Source: Acidobacteriaceae bacterium (GTDB lineage Bacteria; Acidobacteriota; Terriglobia; Terriglobales; Acidobacteriaceae). From it: a DNA stretch of 64,000 nt. The stretch is from assembly GCA_003134435.1 (NCBI GenBank), contig PLBE01000053.1:54967-118966 (forward strand), given 5' to 3'. Below, piece by piece: positions 44,293 through 53,460 of the stretch. A program made the position numbers and the translations under genes. The number at the start of each line of letters is the position of its first letter. Position 1 is the stretch's first letter. The notes below the pieces were generated by a model, which saw nothing but the letters and a program-made list of their open reading frames with translations, did not search any database and was not told the origin of the DNA.

Positions 44293-47151
44293 ATGTATTT
44301 GTTTAATCGGAGTTGGGAGGCCGCAGCCATGGCGGCGGTGGCTTTCGCATTAAGCCTTGGGTCGGCGAAGGCGCAGTCAAGCGCCAGTTCGGGCACGATC
44401 AACGGCAGCGTGCTTGATCCTTCGGGCGCAGTGGTGGCAAAGGCTAGCGTTGAGATTCACAACGCGGTTAGCGGTTACGACCGGACAACGACCACCGACG
44501 GCAAGGGTAATTTCATCTTCTCGAATGTGCCTTTCAATCCGTATCACCTCACGGTGACGGCCACGGGGTTCGCTGCATATATGCAGGACCTAGAGATTCG
44601 TTCGGTGGTTCCCGAGACGGTTCAAATCAATCTTCAAGTTTCTGTTTCTTCGACCACGGTCTCGGTCGAGGCGGCGGGGGACCTGGTGGAGAACGATCCT
44701 ACCTTTCATTCCGACATCGACAAGGAACTGTTCGACAAAGTTCCATTAGGGAGCGCGTCCTCATCCATGAGTTCGCTGGTGGGCGCCGAAACGCCGGGGA
44801 TTGCTTCCGACTCCAACGGGCAACTCCACGGGCTCGGCGATCATGCCGAGAATTCATTCAACATCGACGACCAGCCCGATACGGACCAGCATAGTAAGAC
44901 GTTTTCGAACCAGATTTCGGTCGATTCCATTCAATCCATGGAGGTCATTTCGGGCGCGCCGCCCGCTGAATATGGCGGTAAGACGAGCGTCGTGATTGTC
45001 GCGACGACGCGCTCCGGTCAGGGAGTAACTACGCCCCACGGCAGTGTCAGTGCTTCCTACGGATCGTTCGGGTCATCGACTGGGGCTGCCGATGTCGCCT
45101 ATGGCGGCAAGAACTGGGGGAACTTCATTTCCGTGGGCGGTTTGAATACCGGCCGTTTTCTGGACGCGCCGGAGTTCGCGGTGATGCACGACCGAGGGAA
45201 CGAACAGAACCTGTTCGACCGGGTTGATTTCCAACTCTCGGGCGCGGACTCAATTCATCTGAACTTCAGCTACAGCCGGAGCTGGTTCCAGACGCCGAAT
45301 TCGCTGGACGCGCAAAACGCGGCTGCCTGGAATGGCTTGGATGGCATCCTTCCGGCGGCGGAAAATTATGGCGGTGTGGCTCCCAACGGAGAGACTGTGG
45401 GAGCGACCGATCAACGTTCCAAGATCGGGACTTTTAACATCGCCCCGTCGTGGACTCATCTGGCGAGTACCAACGCGGTGTTTACCCTGGGAGCGTTCGT
45501 GCGCCGGGATGATTACAACTATTACCCAAGCAACGACCCGTTCGCGGATCTTGGACCACCGAGTCTGCAGCGGCAGTCGGTGGGACAGAACCGGATTCTT
45601 ACGAACACCGGGATTCGGTCCGACATCTCGTACGTAAAGGGGATGAATAACATCAAGGCTGGAGCCACGTACGAACAGACTTTTCTCAACGAAAACGATG
45701 CGATCGGGATCGTCGATCCAGCCTACAACGCACCCTGCATCACTTTTGCGGCCGATCAGCAGCAGTGGGTGCCGGCGCCTGGATACACTTCGGCGCAATG
45801 TCCCGGCAATACCGGCTTGTTGCAGGCGAATGTCGCCCCCGCGCCGAATGTTCCTTCGAACGCACCCGGGTCCGCCTTTTATCCTTATTTCAACCCGACC
45901 CTGGCGCCCTACGACTTGACTCGCGGGGGGAGTTACTACAACTTCAGCGGCCACACGGATGTGAAGGAGCTCGCTCTCTATGTTCGAGACGTAGTCAGCG
46001 TTGGGCACTGGTCGTTGAATTTGGGTATGCGCGGTGATTTCTACAACGGTCTGACGATCGCGCGCCAGGCGGAGCCTCGGGTCGGGATCTCCTACAACGT
46101 TAAGAAGACGAGCACGATCCTGCGCGTTTCCTACGCGCGGACACTGGAATCGCCGTTCAACGAAAATCTGATCCTTTCCAGCATAGGGTGTGGCAATCCA
46201 GTGTTGGCTCCGTTGCTGGCTTGCAGTGGTCTGTCGAGTGGCGCGTTAAGTCCGGGCTTTCGCAACGAGATCCACGCCGGTATCGAGCAGGCCTTTGGGC
46301 GGTACCTGGTTTTTTCGGGCGAGTGGATTACGAAATACACGCATAATGGCTACGATTTCAGCGTGCTCGGCAATACTCCGATTACGTTTCCCATCGAATG
46401 GCACAACGCTAAGATTCCGGGATATGCGGGCCGCGTGAGCGTGCCCAACCTGCACGGCTTTTCGGCGCAACTGGTCTTCTCCAGCGTGGCGGCGCGTTTC
46501 TTCCAACCCCAGATCGGAGGAGCGGGAGCAACCGTTTCGACCGGGGCAGGACTCCCGTTCCGGATCGACCATGACGAGAAGTTCAACCAGACAATGCACT
46601 TGCAATACCAGCCTTGGAAGCAGGGCCCGTGGTTCGGCTTCAACTGGAGATATGACAGCGGCTTGGTGGCCGGCAACGCGCCCTGTTACGGTGGGCCGCA
46701 GTTCAATAGTCCGCAGAGCGATTGCCCGCAGTCCACCACGACGGTCAGCGGACAGCCGGCAGTGTTTCTGCGGGATGTGTTCGGAAATCCTTTGAGTGCC
46801 GATCAGGAATTCGAGGCAGGCTTTTACTGCGGATCGCAGCACGCGACTCCCACCGGCGCGCTGCCCTCTACCTGCCCCACCGCGCAGTTCGGATCCGGCC
46901 TGATCAAAGTGCCCGCGCCAGGAACTGAAAACGACGATCATAATCCCCCGCGCATCGCGCCGCGCAACCTGTTCGATGTCTCGGTAGGCGACGATAACCT
47001 GTTCAAAGGCGATCACTATAAGTGGAGTTTGACCCTTACCGCCATCAATGTGACCAACAAACTGGCGTTGTACAACTTCCTCTCCACCTTCAGCGGGACG
47101 CACTATGTGACGCCGCGGGCGCTGACGATGCAACTTGGGTTTCACTTCTGA
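44293..47151 (+). CDS. TonB-dependent receptor with N-terminal carboxypeptidase-regulatory domain (Oar-like)
   Basis: 952 residues from ATG 44293, with GGAGG 6 nt upstream. A signal peptide (AAMAAVAFALSLGSAKAQ) is followed by a beta-sandwich regulatory domain (GTINGSVLDPSGAVVAKASV, TTTDGKGNFIFSNVPFNPYHL). A plug comes next (NSFNIDDQPDTDQHSKTFSNQISVDSIQSMEVISGAPPAEYGGKTS), then a long barrel ending in an aromatic C-terminal strand (ALTMQLGFHF). It is an outer-membrane transporter of unknown ligand, expanded in Acidobacteriota and Bacteroidota. Confidence 0.92.
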   Translation: MYLFNRSWEAAAMAAVAFALSLGSAKAQSSASSGTINGSVLDPSGAVVAKASVEIHNAVSGYDRTTTTDGKGNFIFSNVPFNPYHLTVTATGFAAYMQDLEIRSVVPETVQINLQVSVSSTTVSVEAAGDLVENDPTFHSDIDKELFDKVPLGSASSSMSSLVGAETPGIASDSNGQLHGLGDHAENSFNIDDQPDTDQHSKTFSNQISVDSIQSMEVISGAPPAEYGGKTSVVIVATTRSGQGVTTPHGSVSASYGSFGSSTGAADVAYGGKNWGNFISVGGLNTGRFLDAPEFAVMHDRGNEQNLFDRVDFQLSGADSIHLNFSYSRSWFQTPNSLDAQNAAAWNGLDGILPAAENYGGVAPNGETVGATDQRSKIGTFNIAPSWTHLASTNAVFTLGAFVRRDDYNYYPSNDPFADLGPPSLQRQSVGQNRILTNTGIRSDISYVKGMNNIKAGATYEQTFLNENDAIGIVDPAYNAPCITFAADQQQWVPAPGYTSAQCPGNTGLLQANVAPAPNVPSNAPGSAFYPYFNPTLAPYDLTRGGSYYNFSGHTDVKELALYVRDVVSVGHWSLNLGMRGDFYNGLTIARQAEPRVGISYNVKKTSTILRVSYARTLESPFNENLILSSIGCGNPVLAPLLACSGLSSGALSPGFRNEIHAGIEQAFGRYLVFSGEWITKYTHNGYDFSVLGNTPITFPIEWHNAKIPGYAGRVSVPNLHGFSAQLVFSSVAARFFQPQIGGAGATVSTGAGLPFRIDHDEKFNQTMHLQYQPWKQGPWFGFNWRYDSGLVAGNAPCYGGPQFNSPQSDCPQSTTTVSGQPAVFLRDVFGNPLSADQEFEAGFYCGSQHATPTGALPSTCPTAQFGSGLIKVPAPGTENDDHNPPRIAPRNLFDVSVGDDNLFKGDHYKWSLTLTAINVTNKLALYNFLSTFSGTHYVTPRALTMQLGFHF

Positions 47152-47385
47152 TGACCGTGTAGAGCGGGGGAGACGGGCAGAGACGCCCATCACTCCATAC
47201 CGGGAGTCCCTTGGCGAGGCCCGAATGCCAACCCCGGCCCAGGGCCACTGGCGCCGGTTACGGAAGTTTACTGTCCAATATCTGAACGCTTTCATGCTCG
47301 TCCGGCGCCTGTTATCAATGGGTGTACCCGTGTCTTTCCCCGATTGAATTGCGTACCCGGCTTCCCGGGCAGGAGTTCGTCAAGC

Positions 47386-50175
47386 ATGAAGACTCGCCCC
47401 CAGTCCTGGAGGGACATGAGCGTTGCACCGCGGCTATTTATCGCCGTGGTGGCACTCTGCGGGACGGCCGTTCTGGCATATTCCATCTTCCATGATCGGA
47501 GCGCAAATCCGATTAAGTTTGCGTGCTATCTTGCGATTGCGCTGGTAGCCTCGCGGCTCAAAGTGAACCTGCCTGGAATTACCGGGACGATGTCGGTGAA
47601 CTTTCTGTTCGTGCTGCTGGGGGTGCTGGAACTAAGTTTGTCGGAAACCATGGCGCTCGGATGCGCGGCGGTCGTGGTGCAGTGCTTCGACCGGCGCGAG
47701 CTTCCCATTCCGCATCAAGTTGTCTTCAATGTCTGTTCCACGGCGCTGGCCATCGCCGGGACTTTTGCCACGTATTATTACCTGTTGTCGCACACCGCGC
47801 TGGCCAACCCTTCGGCGATGCTATTTCTGGCAGCTAGCATCTACTTCGTCGCCAACACGCTCCCGGTGGCTGCGGTCATCTCTTTAACCGAGCGCCGACC
47901 GCTGCGAAAAATCTGGGCGGAATGCTACTTCTGGAGTTTCCCGTACTACCTGGTGGGCGCGGGTGTAGCCGGTATCTTCAGCTGGCTGCATCGGTTCACC
48001 GACTGGGAGACTTCGTTGCTGACGCTCCCGGTGGTCTATCTGATCTATCGTTCTTACCGCCTGTACCTGGGCAAACTGGAAGACGAAAAGCGGCACGTGG
48101 AAGAGATGGCCGATCTGCATATGCGCACCATCGAGGCGCTGGCGCTCGCGATCGAAGCCAAGGATCAGACGACGCACGACCATCTGCAGAGAGTTCGAGT
48201 GTACGCCGTCGAGGTTGCCAAGGAACTCAATGTCGACCGCGAAGGCATGGAGGCGCTGCAGGCAGCGGCCTTGCTTCATGATATTGGCAAGCTGGCCATT
48301 CCCGAGCACATCATTTCGAAACCGGGGCGCCTGACGCCGGAAGAATTCGAGAAGATGAAGATTCATCCGCTGGTGGGAGCGGAAATCCTGGAGCGGGTGC
48401 GCTTTCCGTATCCGGTGGTGCCGATCGTACGAGCCCATCACGAAAAGTTCGATGGCACGGGCTATCCCATGGGGTTGCGCGGAACCGAGATTCCGATCGG
48501 GGCGCGAATTCTGGCGGCGGTGGATTTTCTCGATGCGCTGGCTTCGGATCGCCAGTATCGCAAGGCGCTGCCACTGCATGACGCGATGGCCCGTCTGGTG
48601 GATGAATCGGGCAAGTCTTTTGATCCGGACGTGGTCCGGGTGCTGGAACGGAAATATGTGGAACTGGAGCAATTGGTTCACCAGCGCACGGACAATCTCG
48701 GTAAGCACAAATTATCCACGGAAGTCGAAACCAAGGACAACGAACAGGACGAAAATGCCGAGCCTGCCATCAAGCCGAACGCCGGGTTCCAGGGGCAAGG
48801 CCAGCGCAAATTGCCGGAAGGCAGCTTTTTGAGTTCGATTGCCGCCGCGCGCCAGGAAGCGCAGACGCTGTTTGAACTCAGCCAGGATCTGGGAGCTTCG
48901 CTCAGTCTGGGCGAAACGCTGTCCGTATTTGCGGTGAAACTGCGCCGGGCGATGCCCTACGACGCGATTGCCATTTACGTTCGGCACGGCGACGAACTGG
49001 TGCCGGAATATGTGAATGGAGATAACTTCCGGCTGTTTGCCTCGTTGCGTATTCCGATTGGACAGGGTCTTTCGGGATGGGTGGCGCAGAATCTCAAGCC
49101 GATTCTGAACGGCAATCCCTCGGTCGAGCCCGGCTATCTGAACGATGCTTCAAAGTACAGCACGCTGACGTCGGCGCTCGCGGTTCCGCTGGAGGGGTTG
49201 CGGGGCGTGGTCGGCGTGGTTGCTTTGTACCATGCGGAAAAGGACTTTTTCACTTCCGACCACCTGCGCATTCTGCTGGCGGTAAGTTCCAAGATGGCGC
49301 TGGCCATCGAGAATGCGATGAAGTTCGAGCAAGCGGAGAGTTCGGCAATTACCGATTACCTTACCGGGTTACCCAACGCGCGCTCGCTCTTTTTGCAACT
49401 CGACCGTGAACTGGCGCGCTGCAAGCGCGACAACACCACCCTGACCGTGATGGTAACGGACCTGGACGGCTTCAAGCAGATCAACGATCGTTTCGGGCAC
49501 CTGGAAGGGAACCGCGTGTTGCAGTTGTTCGCGCACTCATTGAAGGAAACGAGCCGCGAGTATGACTACGTTGCGCGCATGGGCGGCGACGAATTTGTGG
49601 TCATTGCTCCCGGACTCACCGCCGAAGCTACCGCCCGGAAGGCGGAACAGATGCGGGATCTCGCGCAACAAGCGGGAAGAGCGATCTGCAACGAAGATAT
49701 TCTATCGCTCAGCGTCGGCAAGGCCGTGTATCCCGAGGACGGGATGGATGCCGAGAAGATTCTATCGGAAGCCGACAAGCGCATGTACCTGCAGAAACGG
49801 AGCCAGTCGAGTCCGAAGAATCGGCGCTTGTATCCGCGGGTGCGCGGGCGGTTGACCGCAGAAGTCTCTGGGGTTGGCATCGAGCCGGCGCGTATGGGCA
49901 TTGTGACTAATTTGAGCCTGGGCGGTTGCTACGTTGAGATGCGGGGGCTTCTGTTACCGGGAGCTAAGTTAAAACTCAAGTTCTCGCACGAACACACCAA
50001 TGTATCGATTGAAAGCGAAGTGGTGCGTATGGATATGGGCATTGGAGCGGCGCTGAAGTTTACAGAAGCGACCCACGAGGTGCGCGCCTCACTGCAGCGC
50101 ATTCTGGAGCAGTTGGCGAGCCTGGAAGCGGTGATTGATCTCAAGCGCAGCCAGAATGCAGCGAATGCGCTGTAG
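47386..50175 (+). CDS. Membrane HD-GYP / GAF / GGDEF / PilZ c-di-GMP protein
   Basis: 929 residues from ATG 47386, with AGGAG at 47371-47375; TTG 47344 is less likely. Six to eight membrane helices lead to an HD-GYP domain (about 245-430; ALLHDIGKLAIP, AHHEKFDGTGYPMGLRG). A GAF-like domain follows (about 490-640). The GGDEF domain has an intact YVARMGGDEFVVI motif near 732 and an I-site REYD just before it. The C-terminal PilZ domain reads RRLYPRVRGRLTAEV, then VTNLSLGGCYVEM. One polypeptide thus carries modules to make, break and bind c-di-GMP. Which activity dominates is unknown. Confidence 0.92.
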   Translation: MKTRPQSWRDMSVAPRLFIAVVALCGTAVLAYSIFHDRSANPIKFACYLAIALVASRLKVNLPGITGTMSVNFLFVLLGVLELSLSETMALGCAAVVVQCFDRRELPIPHQVVFNVCSTALAIAGTFATYYYLLSHTALANPSAMLFLAASIYFVANTLPVAAVISLTERRPLRKIWAECYFWSFPYYLVGAGVAGIFSWLHRFTDWETSLLTLPVVYLIYRSYRLYLGKLEDEKRHVEEMADLHMRTIEALALAIEAKDQTTHDHLQRVRVYAVEVAKELNVDREGMEALQAAALLHDIGKLAIPEHIISKPGRLTPEEFEKMKIHPLVGAEILERVRFPYPVVPIVRAHHEKFDGTGYPMGLRGTEIPIGARILAAVDFLDALASDRQYRKALPLHDAMARLVDESGKSFDPDVVRVLERKYVELEQLVHQRTDNLGKHKLSTEVETKDNEQDENAEPAIKPNAGFQGQGQRKLPEGSFLSSIAAARQEAQTLFELSQDLGASLSLGETLSVFAVKLRRAMPYDAIAIYVRHGDELVPEYVNGDNFRLFASLRIPIGQGLSGWVAQNLKPILNGNPSVEPGYLNDASKYSTLTSALAVPLEGLRGVVGVVALYHAEKDFFTSDHLRILLAVSSKMALAIENAMKFEQAESSAITDYLTGLPNARSLFLQLDRELARCKRDNTTLTVMVTDLDGFKQINDRFGHLEGNRVLQLFAHSLKETSREYDYVARMGGDEFVVIAPGLTAEATARKAEQMRDLAQQAGRAICNEDILSLSVGKAVYPEDGMDAEKILSEADKRMYLQKRSQSSPKNRRLYPRVRGRLTAEVSGVGIEPARMGIVTNLSLGGCYVEMRGLLLPGAKLKLKFSHEHTNVSIESEVVRMDMGIGAALKFTEATHEVRASLQRILEQLASLEAVIDLKRSQNAANAL

Positions 50176-50211
50176 CGTTGCCGATGACGCCTCGTCGCTC
50201 GCTCCCCTGGT

Positions 50212-51384
50212 TCAGCATGTGGGGACGGAAACAGGCTGAATCTGGGCCGACTGAATCTGGACTGTCTGAATCGGCACCGGCTGAATCTGGATGAGCGCGG
50301 CGGAATTGCCGGACAAGGCGCGTGGTCTGGTCAGACCCTGCCGCAGCATGTTAGCGGTGGGAACGCCGGTCCGGTAGAACGATTTTTCACAATCGGCGGT
50401 GGATGGGCCGCGCATATTGCCTTCCACGTAGGCCAAGCCGGGGCAACGCGAGCAACTGCCGACGTGGGAGCAGGACGAGCACACGGTGAGATCTTTCGCC
50501 TGGATGGAGCGAACCTCTTTCATCGCTGGGGAAAACTTCCAGATATCCAGGAACTTCTGCTGGCGAACATTGCCCGTGGGCAGCGGAAACTGCACGCAGG
50601 GAAAGACGTCGCCATAGGGCGAGATGTAGCAGAAGGAATGACCCGCGCTGCAGGAGTAACCTTCCAGATCCTCCTCCGACGGCGGCTTGGGGGGAGCGCA
50701 GAATTCTTCCTGGTTGCCGACGAGCGCAGGATTACTGAAAATCCCTGGAAGTTCTTCTCCGGGAACGCGCAGCGCCAGCACGGAAGTATCGCCATCCATC
50801 ATGGGCGTGATAGTGGGGTCGAGCGTGTAATGCGCGCCCAGTTCGGCGGCCAGTTCCTGCACTCCATTCTGATCGGAAGAATTGATCGTCATCAGCACGT
50901 TGGCGATGGTGACGCGCAGGCCCTGCTGCCGGAGAAAGCGAATAGCGGTGATGGTGCGCTCCAGCGAGTGGGGCAATTTGGTGATGGCGTCATGCACTTC
51001 GGGACGATGCGAGTAGACGCTGATCTGAATCGTATCCACGCCCAAGTCGCGAATTCTGCGTGCTTCGGCTTCGTGAATCATGACCGCGTTGGTCTTGATC
51101 TTCACGTTGAACATGAGGCGGCGGGCGTATTCGAGGAGTTCAAAAAAGTCGCGGCGCAGAAAAACCTCGCCGCCGCTGAAGGTGAGAAAAAAGACTCCGG
51201 CCTCGGCCAGTTGATCGAGCACGTCCTTGATTTCGGCGGTCGTCATTTCGCCGTGGTCGTCATGATCGAGATAACAATGCACGCAGCGCTCGTTGCAGCG
51301 ATAGGTGACATCCAGGTGCACGGCGATGGGGATGCCGAGGTCAAATGCTTTCTGGCCAACTTCGCTCATCAGGCTCATTGTCAT
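50212..51384 (-). CDS. Radical SAM/SPASM peptide-modifying enzyme
   Basis: 390 residues from ATG 51384, whose first base is the last base of the PqqD-like stop (TGATG). The radical SAM cluster is C30-x3-C34-x2-C37 (TYRCNERCVHCYLDH), with FLTFSGGEVFLRRDFFELL after it. The SPASM region carries EGYSCSAGHSFCYISPYGDVFPC and VCSSCSHVGSCSRCPG, enough Cys for two auxiliary clusters. It resembles PqqE-type enzymes that modify a ribosomal peptide presented by a PqqD partner. The C-terminal tail is a tandem IQxxx repeat encoded by four 15-bp units. Confidence 0.9.
   Translation of the reverse strand: MTMSLMSEVGQKAFDLGIPIAVHLDVTYRCNERCVHCYLDHDDHGEMTTAEIKDVLDQLAEAGVFFLTFSGGEVFLRRDFFELLEYARRLMFNVKIKTNAVMIHEAEARRIRDLGVDTIQISVYSHRPEVHDAITKLPHSLERTITAIRFLRQQGLRVTIANVLMTINSSDQNGVQELAAELGAHYTLDPTITPMMDGDTSVLALRVPGEELPGIFSNPALVGNQEEFCAPPKPPSEEDLEGYSCSAGHSFCYISPYGDVFPCVQFPLPTGNVRQQKFLDIWKFSPAMKEVRSIQAKDLTVCSSCSHVGSCSRCPGLAYVEGNMRGPSTADCEKSFYRTGVPTANMLRQGLTRPRALSGNSAALIQIQPVPIQTVQIQSAQIQPVSVPTC
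50236..50295. repeat. In-frame 15-bp x 4 tandem repeat at the end of the radical SAM gene
   Basis: Units start at 50236, 50251, 50266 and 50281, each beginning ctgaatc; on the minus strand they encode IQPV/IQTV/IQSA-type pentads after the last SPASM cysteine. Confidence 0.9.
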
Positions 51385-51689
51385 CAGGGGGCCTCCGAAG
51401 CGAAGGGCTGGGTGGAAACGAGAAGGATGCCGTGGCTGGAAAGCTCGGTAACAAATTGTTCAGCGTCGGTCTGGGCCTGTTCGGGATCGACGTCAAATTG
51501 GTCGCAGATACGGTGGCGGACAATTTCGCGGAGAGGAGTGCGACCGTCGGCCGCCTGGAAGATAGCGGTTGCGACCTCGTTCAAGGTGAAAAAAGTCGAA
51601 TCGGCCGAGTTCATGACCATCATTTCGCCGGCGAGCGCGCGAGCGGCGATGGCCGAACTGCGCGCAATGTAAAGGCAGTTTTCAGGCAT
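51384..51689 (-). CDS. PqqD-like peptide carrier (RiPP recognition element)
   Basis: 101 residues from ATG 51689, which lies inside the end of the HPr-kinase-like gene (8-bp overlap). The sequence has the PqqD pattern: IAARALAGEMMVMNSADSTFFTLNEVATAIFQAADGRTPLREIV (beta strands then helix), QTDAEQFVTELSSHGIL. PqqD-type domains bind leader peptides and hand them to a radical SAM partner. The direct TGATG coupling to the SPASM enzyme fits. Confidence 0.85.
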   Translation of the reverse strand: MPENCLYIARSSAIAARALAGEMMVMNSADSTFFTLNEVATAIFQAADGRTPLREIVRHRICDQFDVDPEQAQTDAEQFVTELSSHGILLVSTQPFASEAP

Positions 51690-52542
51690 GCTCAGTCGCC
51701 TCCTGGAAGTTGCGCGTGGAGTCAGGTTCGTAGTTGCAGTCGAAGTTCCGAACTGTGTCCCAGACCCTGGAATCAGGATAGAACGTCAGACGGCGAATGG
51801 GAACCCGCATGACAAAATCGCAGGCAGTGGCAAGAAGTTTTTCCACGAGGCCCCGATCTTCGGCGAAGAAAAGAATGTTACGCATCAGGCGGCGAACGGC
51901 GTCCGCGGGCGGCAGTTCATCGATACGGTTCTCCGGACCCTGCTCCAGGAAGAAAAGTGCTGCGATGGGAGCGCTGCAATTCTCGCCAGATTGGGCCAAT
52001 TCTCCGGCGAAAGGAGTGCCGAATGCGGCGTAGCCGTGCGCGCTCGGGCGCAGATAGGAAATTTCGTCAGTGAGCAACGTGATGTCCGGTGGCGCGAGGC
52101 GGGTCATCGTCGTTTTGCCTGCGCCCGATACGCCCGAGAACAGATAAGCATGTCGCTCACAAACCGCGCTGGCGGCGTGCAGCAGAAATCCGCCGCGCTC
52201 GGCCAGGATGAGGCTGTGCAGAATGCGCAGTACGGAATCGAGAGAATAGGGATTGGTGTTTTGCCGGACGCTGCCGCGTCCGGTGCGCGCGTTCCAGCGG
52301 GCGCTGAAATCTCCGCGCGACAGCAGCCAGTCATCGCCGTCGCGACGAACTCGAACGTCGTCGTCGGAGACCGGTCCCATATCGGCGAGATCAAACTGTA
52401 GTTCAAACTCTGGAGGCGAAGCGCTCAGGAAGCCCTCATAGCGCTGGCGCAGCAGGTCGAGGAATCGATCGTCGGAGGTGGACAAGGCGATCGGAATCCC
52501 TCCAATCTCGACGCAAGAGGTCTTAGGGACGGCCGCGATCAT
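51682..52542 (-). CDS. HPr-kinase-like P-loop protein of a peptide-modification locus
   Basis: 286 residues from ATG 52542, overlapping the peptidase stop by ATGA; the longer frame to 52836 reads through the peptidase gene in another phase and is not used. The Walker A motif FSGVSGAGKTTMTRLA lies at about 136-150, preceded by LILAERGGFLLHAASAV and followed by LLTDEISYLRP (Walker B-like). This matches the HprK-related proteins found beside PqqD, radical SAM or lasso-peptide genes rather than true HPr kinase, whose N-terminal domain is absent. Its substrate is unproven; phosphorylation of the peptide is one possibility. Confidence 0.82.
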   Translation of the reverse strand: MIAAVPKTSCVEIGGIPIALSTSDDRFLDLLRQRYEGFLSASPPEFELQFDLADMGPVSDDDVRVRRDGDDWLLSRGDFSARWNARTGRGSVRQNTNPYSLDSVLRILHSLILAERGGFLLHAASAVCERHAYLFSGVSGAGKTTMTRLAPPDITLLTDEISYLRPSAHGYAAFGTPFAGELAQSGENCSAPIAALFFLEQGPENRIDELPPADAVRRLMRNILFFAEDRGLVEKLLATACDFVMRVPIRRLTFYPDSRVWDTVRNFDCNYEPDSTRNFQEATEHA

Positions 52543-53141
52543 AATGCGATCGGCGCCTCGGAACAAAGATCCGTAGTGGGGGGAAGTGCTGCCTGTCGAT
52601 ACCGGTGGAACCTCAGAAGGGCACGGCGAGCCAAGCTGCAGTGACAAAGGAAAGCTCCGACGAGGCGAGAGCATTTCGCGCCCAGCCATGTCGATTGGAG
52701 CCAAGTCTTGCTCAAGTGTAACTTGCCAGACAAGTTCGCGGCCGATCCAGCAGGCGATGGCATCGCCGAATCGACTTTCTGCGGACTGGTGGCCAATCGA
52801 CCCAAAAGGGAATGGGCAGGGAACGGAGGGTCGCAATCCGGCATGGAGTCGCCGCGCAGCAGGAATTCGACGGCGGAAACGCGGGCGTCAAAGCGGCTCC
52901 GGACGAAGCGATGTAGAAACAGGCGGCCGTCGCGCTGGGCGAGCACGATCTCACCGGGACGAACGTCTGCGAGGGAACAAGATGCGATCTCGATGACATG
53001 GCCAGGCCAAATAGCGGGCAGCATGCTTTCGCCGTGGACGCGTAGACGGAGATAGCCGCTTTTTTGGAGGGCTACTGCCGCCAATGCGGAACGTTCCGCG
53101 CTCCAACTTGAGCCCGGTGCATTGGAGACATCTTCCAGCAT
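52539..53141 (-). CDS. S24/S26-type signal-peptidase-like protein
   Basis: 200 residues from ATG 53141, whose ATG overlaps the small peptide stop as TGATG; this coupling decides the start over ATG 53168 and TTG 53198. LRVHGESMLPAIWPGHVIEI contains the S26/S24 nucleophile box (Ser39). EIVLAQRDGRLFLHRFV has His where ER-type enzymes carry the second catalytic residue (His77). No membrane anchor is obvious, so it may be cytoplasmic. Such proteins recur in RiPP-type loci and may cleave the leader; this is inference. Confidence 0.8.
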   Translation of the reverse strand: MLEDVSNAPGSSWSAERSALAAVALQKSGYLRLRVHGESMLPAIWPGHVIEIASCSLADVRPGEIVLAQRDGRLFLHRFVRSRFDARVSAVEFLLRGDSMPDCDPPFPAHSLLGRLATSPQKVDSAMPSPAGSAANLSGKLHLSKTWLQSTWLGAKCSRLVGAFLCHCSLARRALLRFHRYRQAALPPTTDLCSEAPIAL

Positions 53142-53320
53142 CAGGAGGTTTTTCTTGAAAACTGGCATTGGGGAATGGTGCCGCTGATCTTGCCGCAAGA
53201 AAGAGCGAGCGTCTCGAAAACTCGTTCGGAGCGGAATGCCGGCTTCTGGTAGCGCTTCTTTTCCTTGCCTGCGGTGACTGGCTGCTGGCGCTTGTCGCGA
53301 GGAGCCCGATTCTCATTCAT
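53141..53320 (-). CDS. Candidate RiPP precursor peptide (59 residues)
   Basis: The minus strand from ATG 53320 encodes 59 residues, ending at TGA 53141-53143. It begins MNENRAPRDKRQQPV, continues with KKRYQKPAFRSERVFETLAL at 21-40, then SCGK, and ends with a short tail containing a second Cys (PQCQF) and RKTS. The pattern Y-x-x-P ... E-x-V-F-E-x-x-A-L-x-C-G-K resembles leader regions of small peptides next to PqqD/radical SAM genes. Its stop overlaps the start of the peptidase gene, so it is the first gene of the operon. Likely leader is residues 1-44; likely core is the tail after CGK. No Shine-Dalgarno sequence is seen at 53320. Confidence 0.7.
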   Translation of the reverse strand: MNENRAPRDKRQQPVTAGKEKKRYQKPAFRSERVFETLALSCGKISGTIPQCQFSRKTS

Positions 53321-53460
53321 AAGTCGGTCAAGCCAGCAGGTCGAATGGAAAAGCTGGCTTATCCCCCAGTATCTAATAAGAGTAAGGGAAGTGTACTACA
53401 GGGCTTTCGTCGGTGTCACTGCGACGCGGGCCAAAAACTCGCGCGCAGGAATTAGTATCC

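Noticed and set aside
51682..52542. True HPr kinase/phosphorylase
   Set aside because: No N-terminal HprK domain and no adjacent HPr or phosphotransferase genes; the context is peptide modification.
52951..53316. 121-codon minus-strand frame overlapping the precursor and peptidase genes
   Set aside because: Arg/Ser-rich shadow translation of the peptidase gene in another phase; the overlapping 59-codon frame has better composition and operon coupling.
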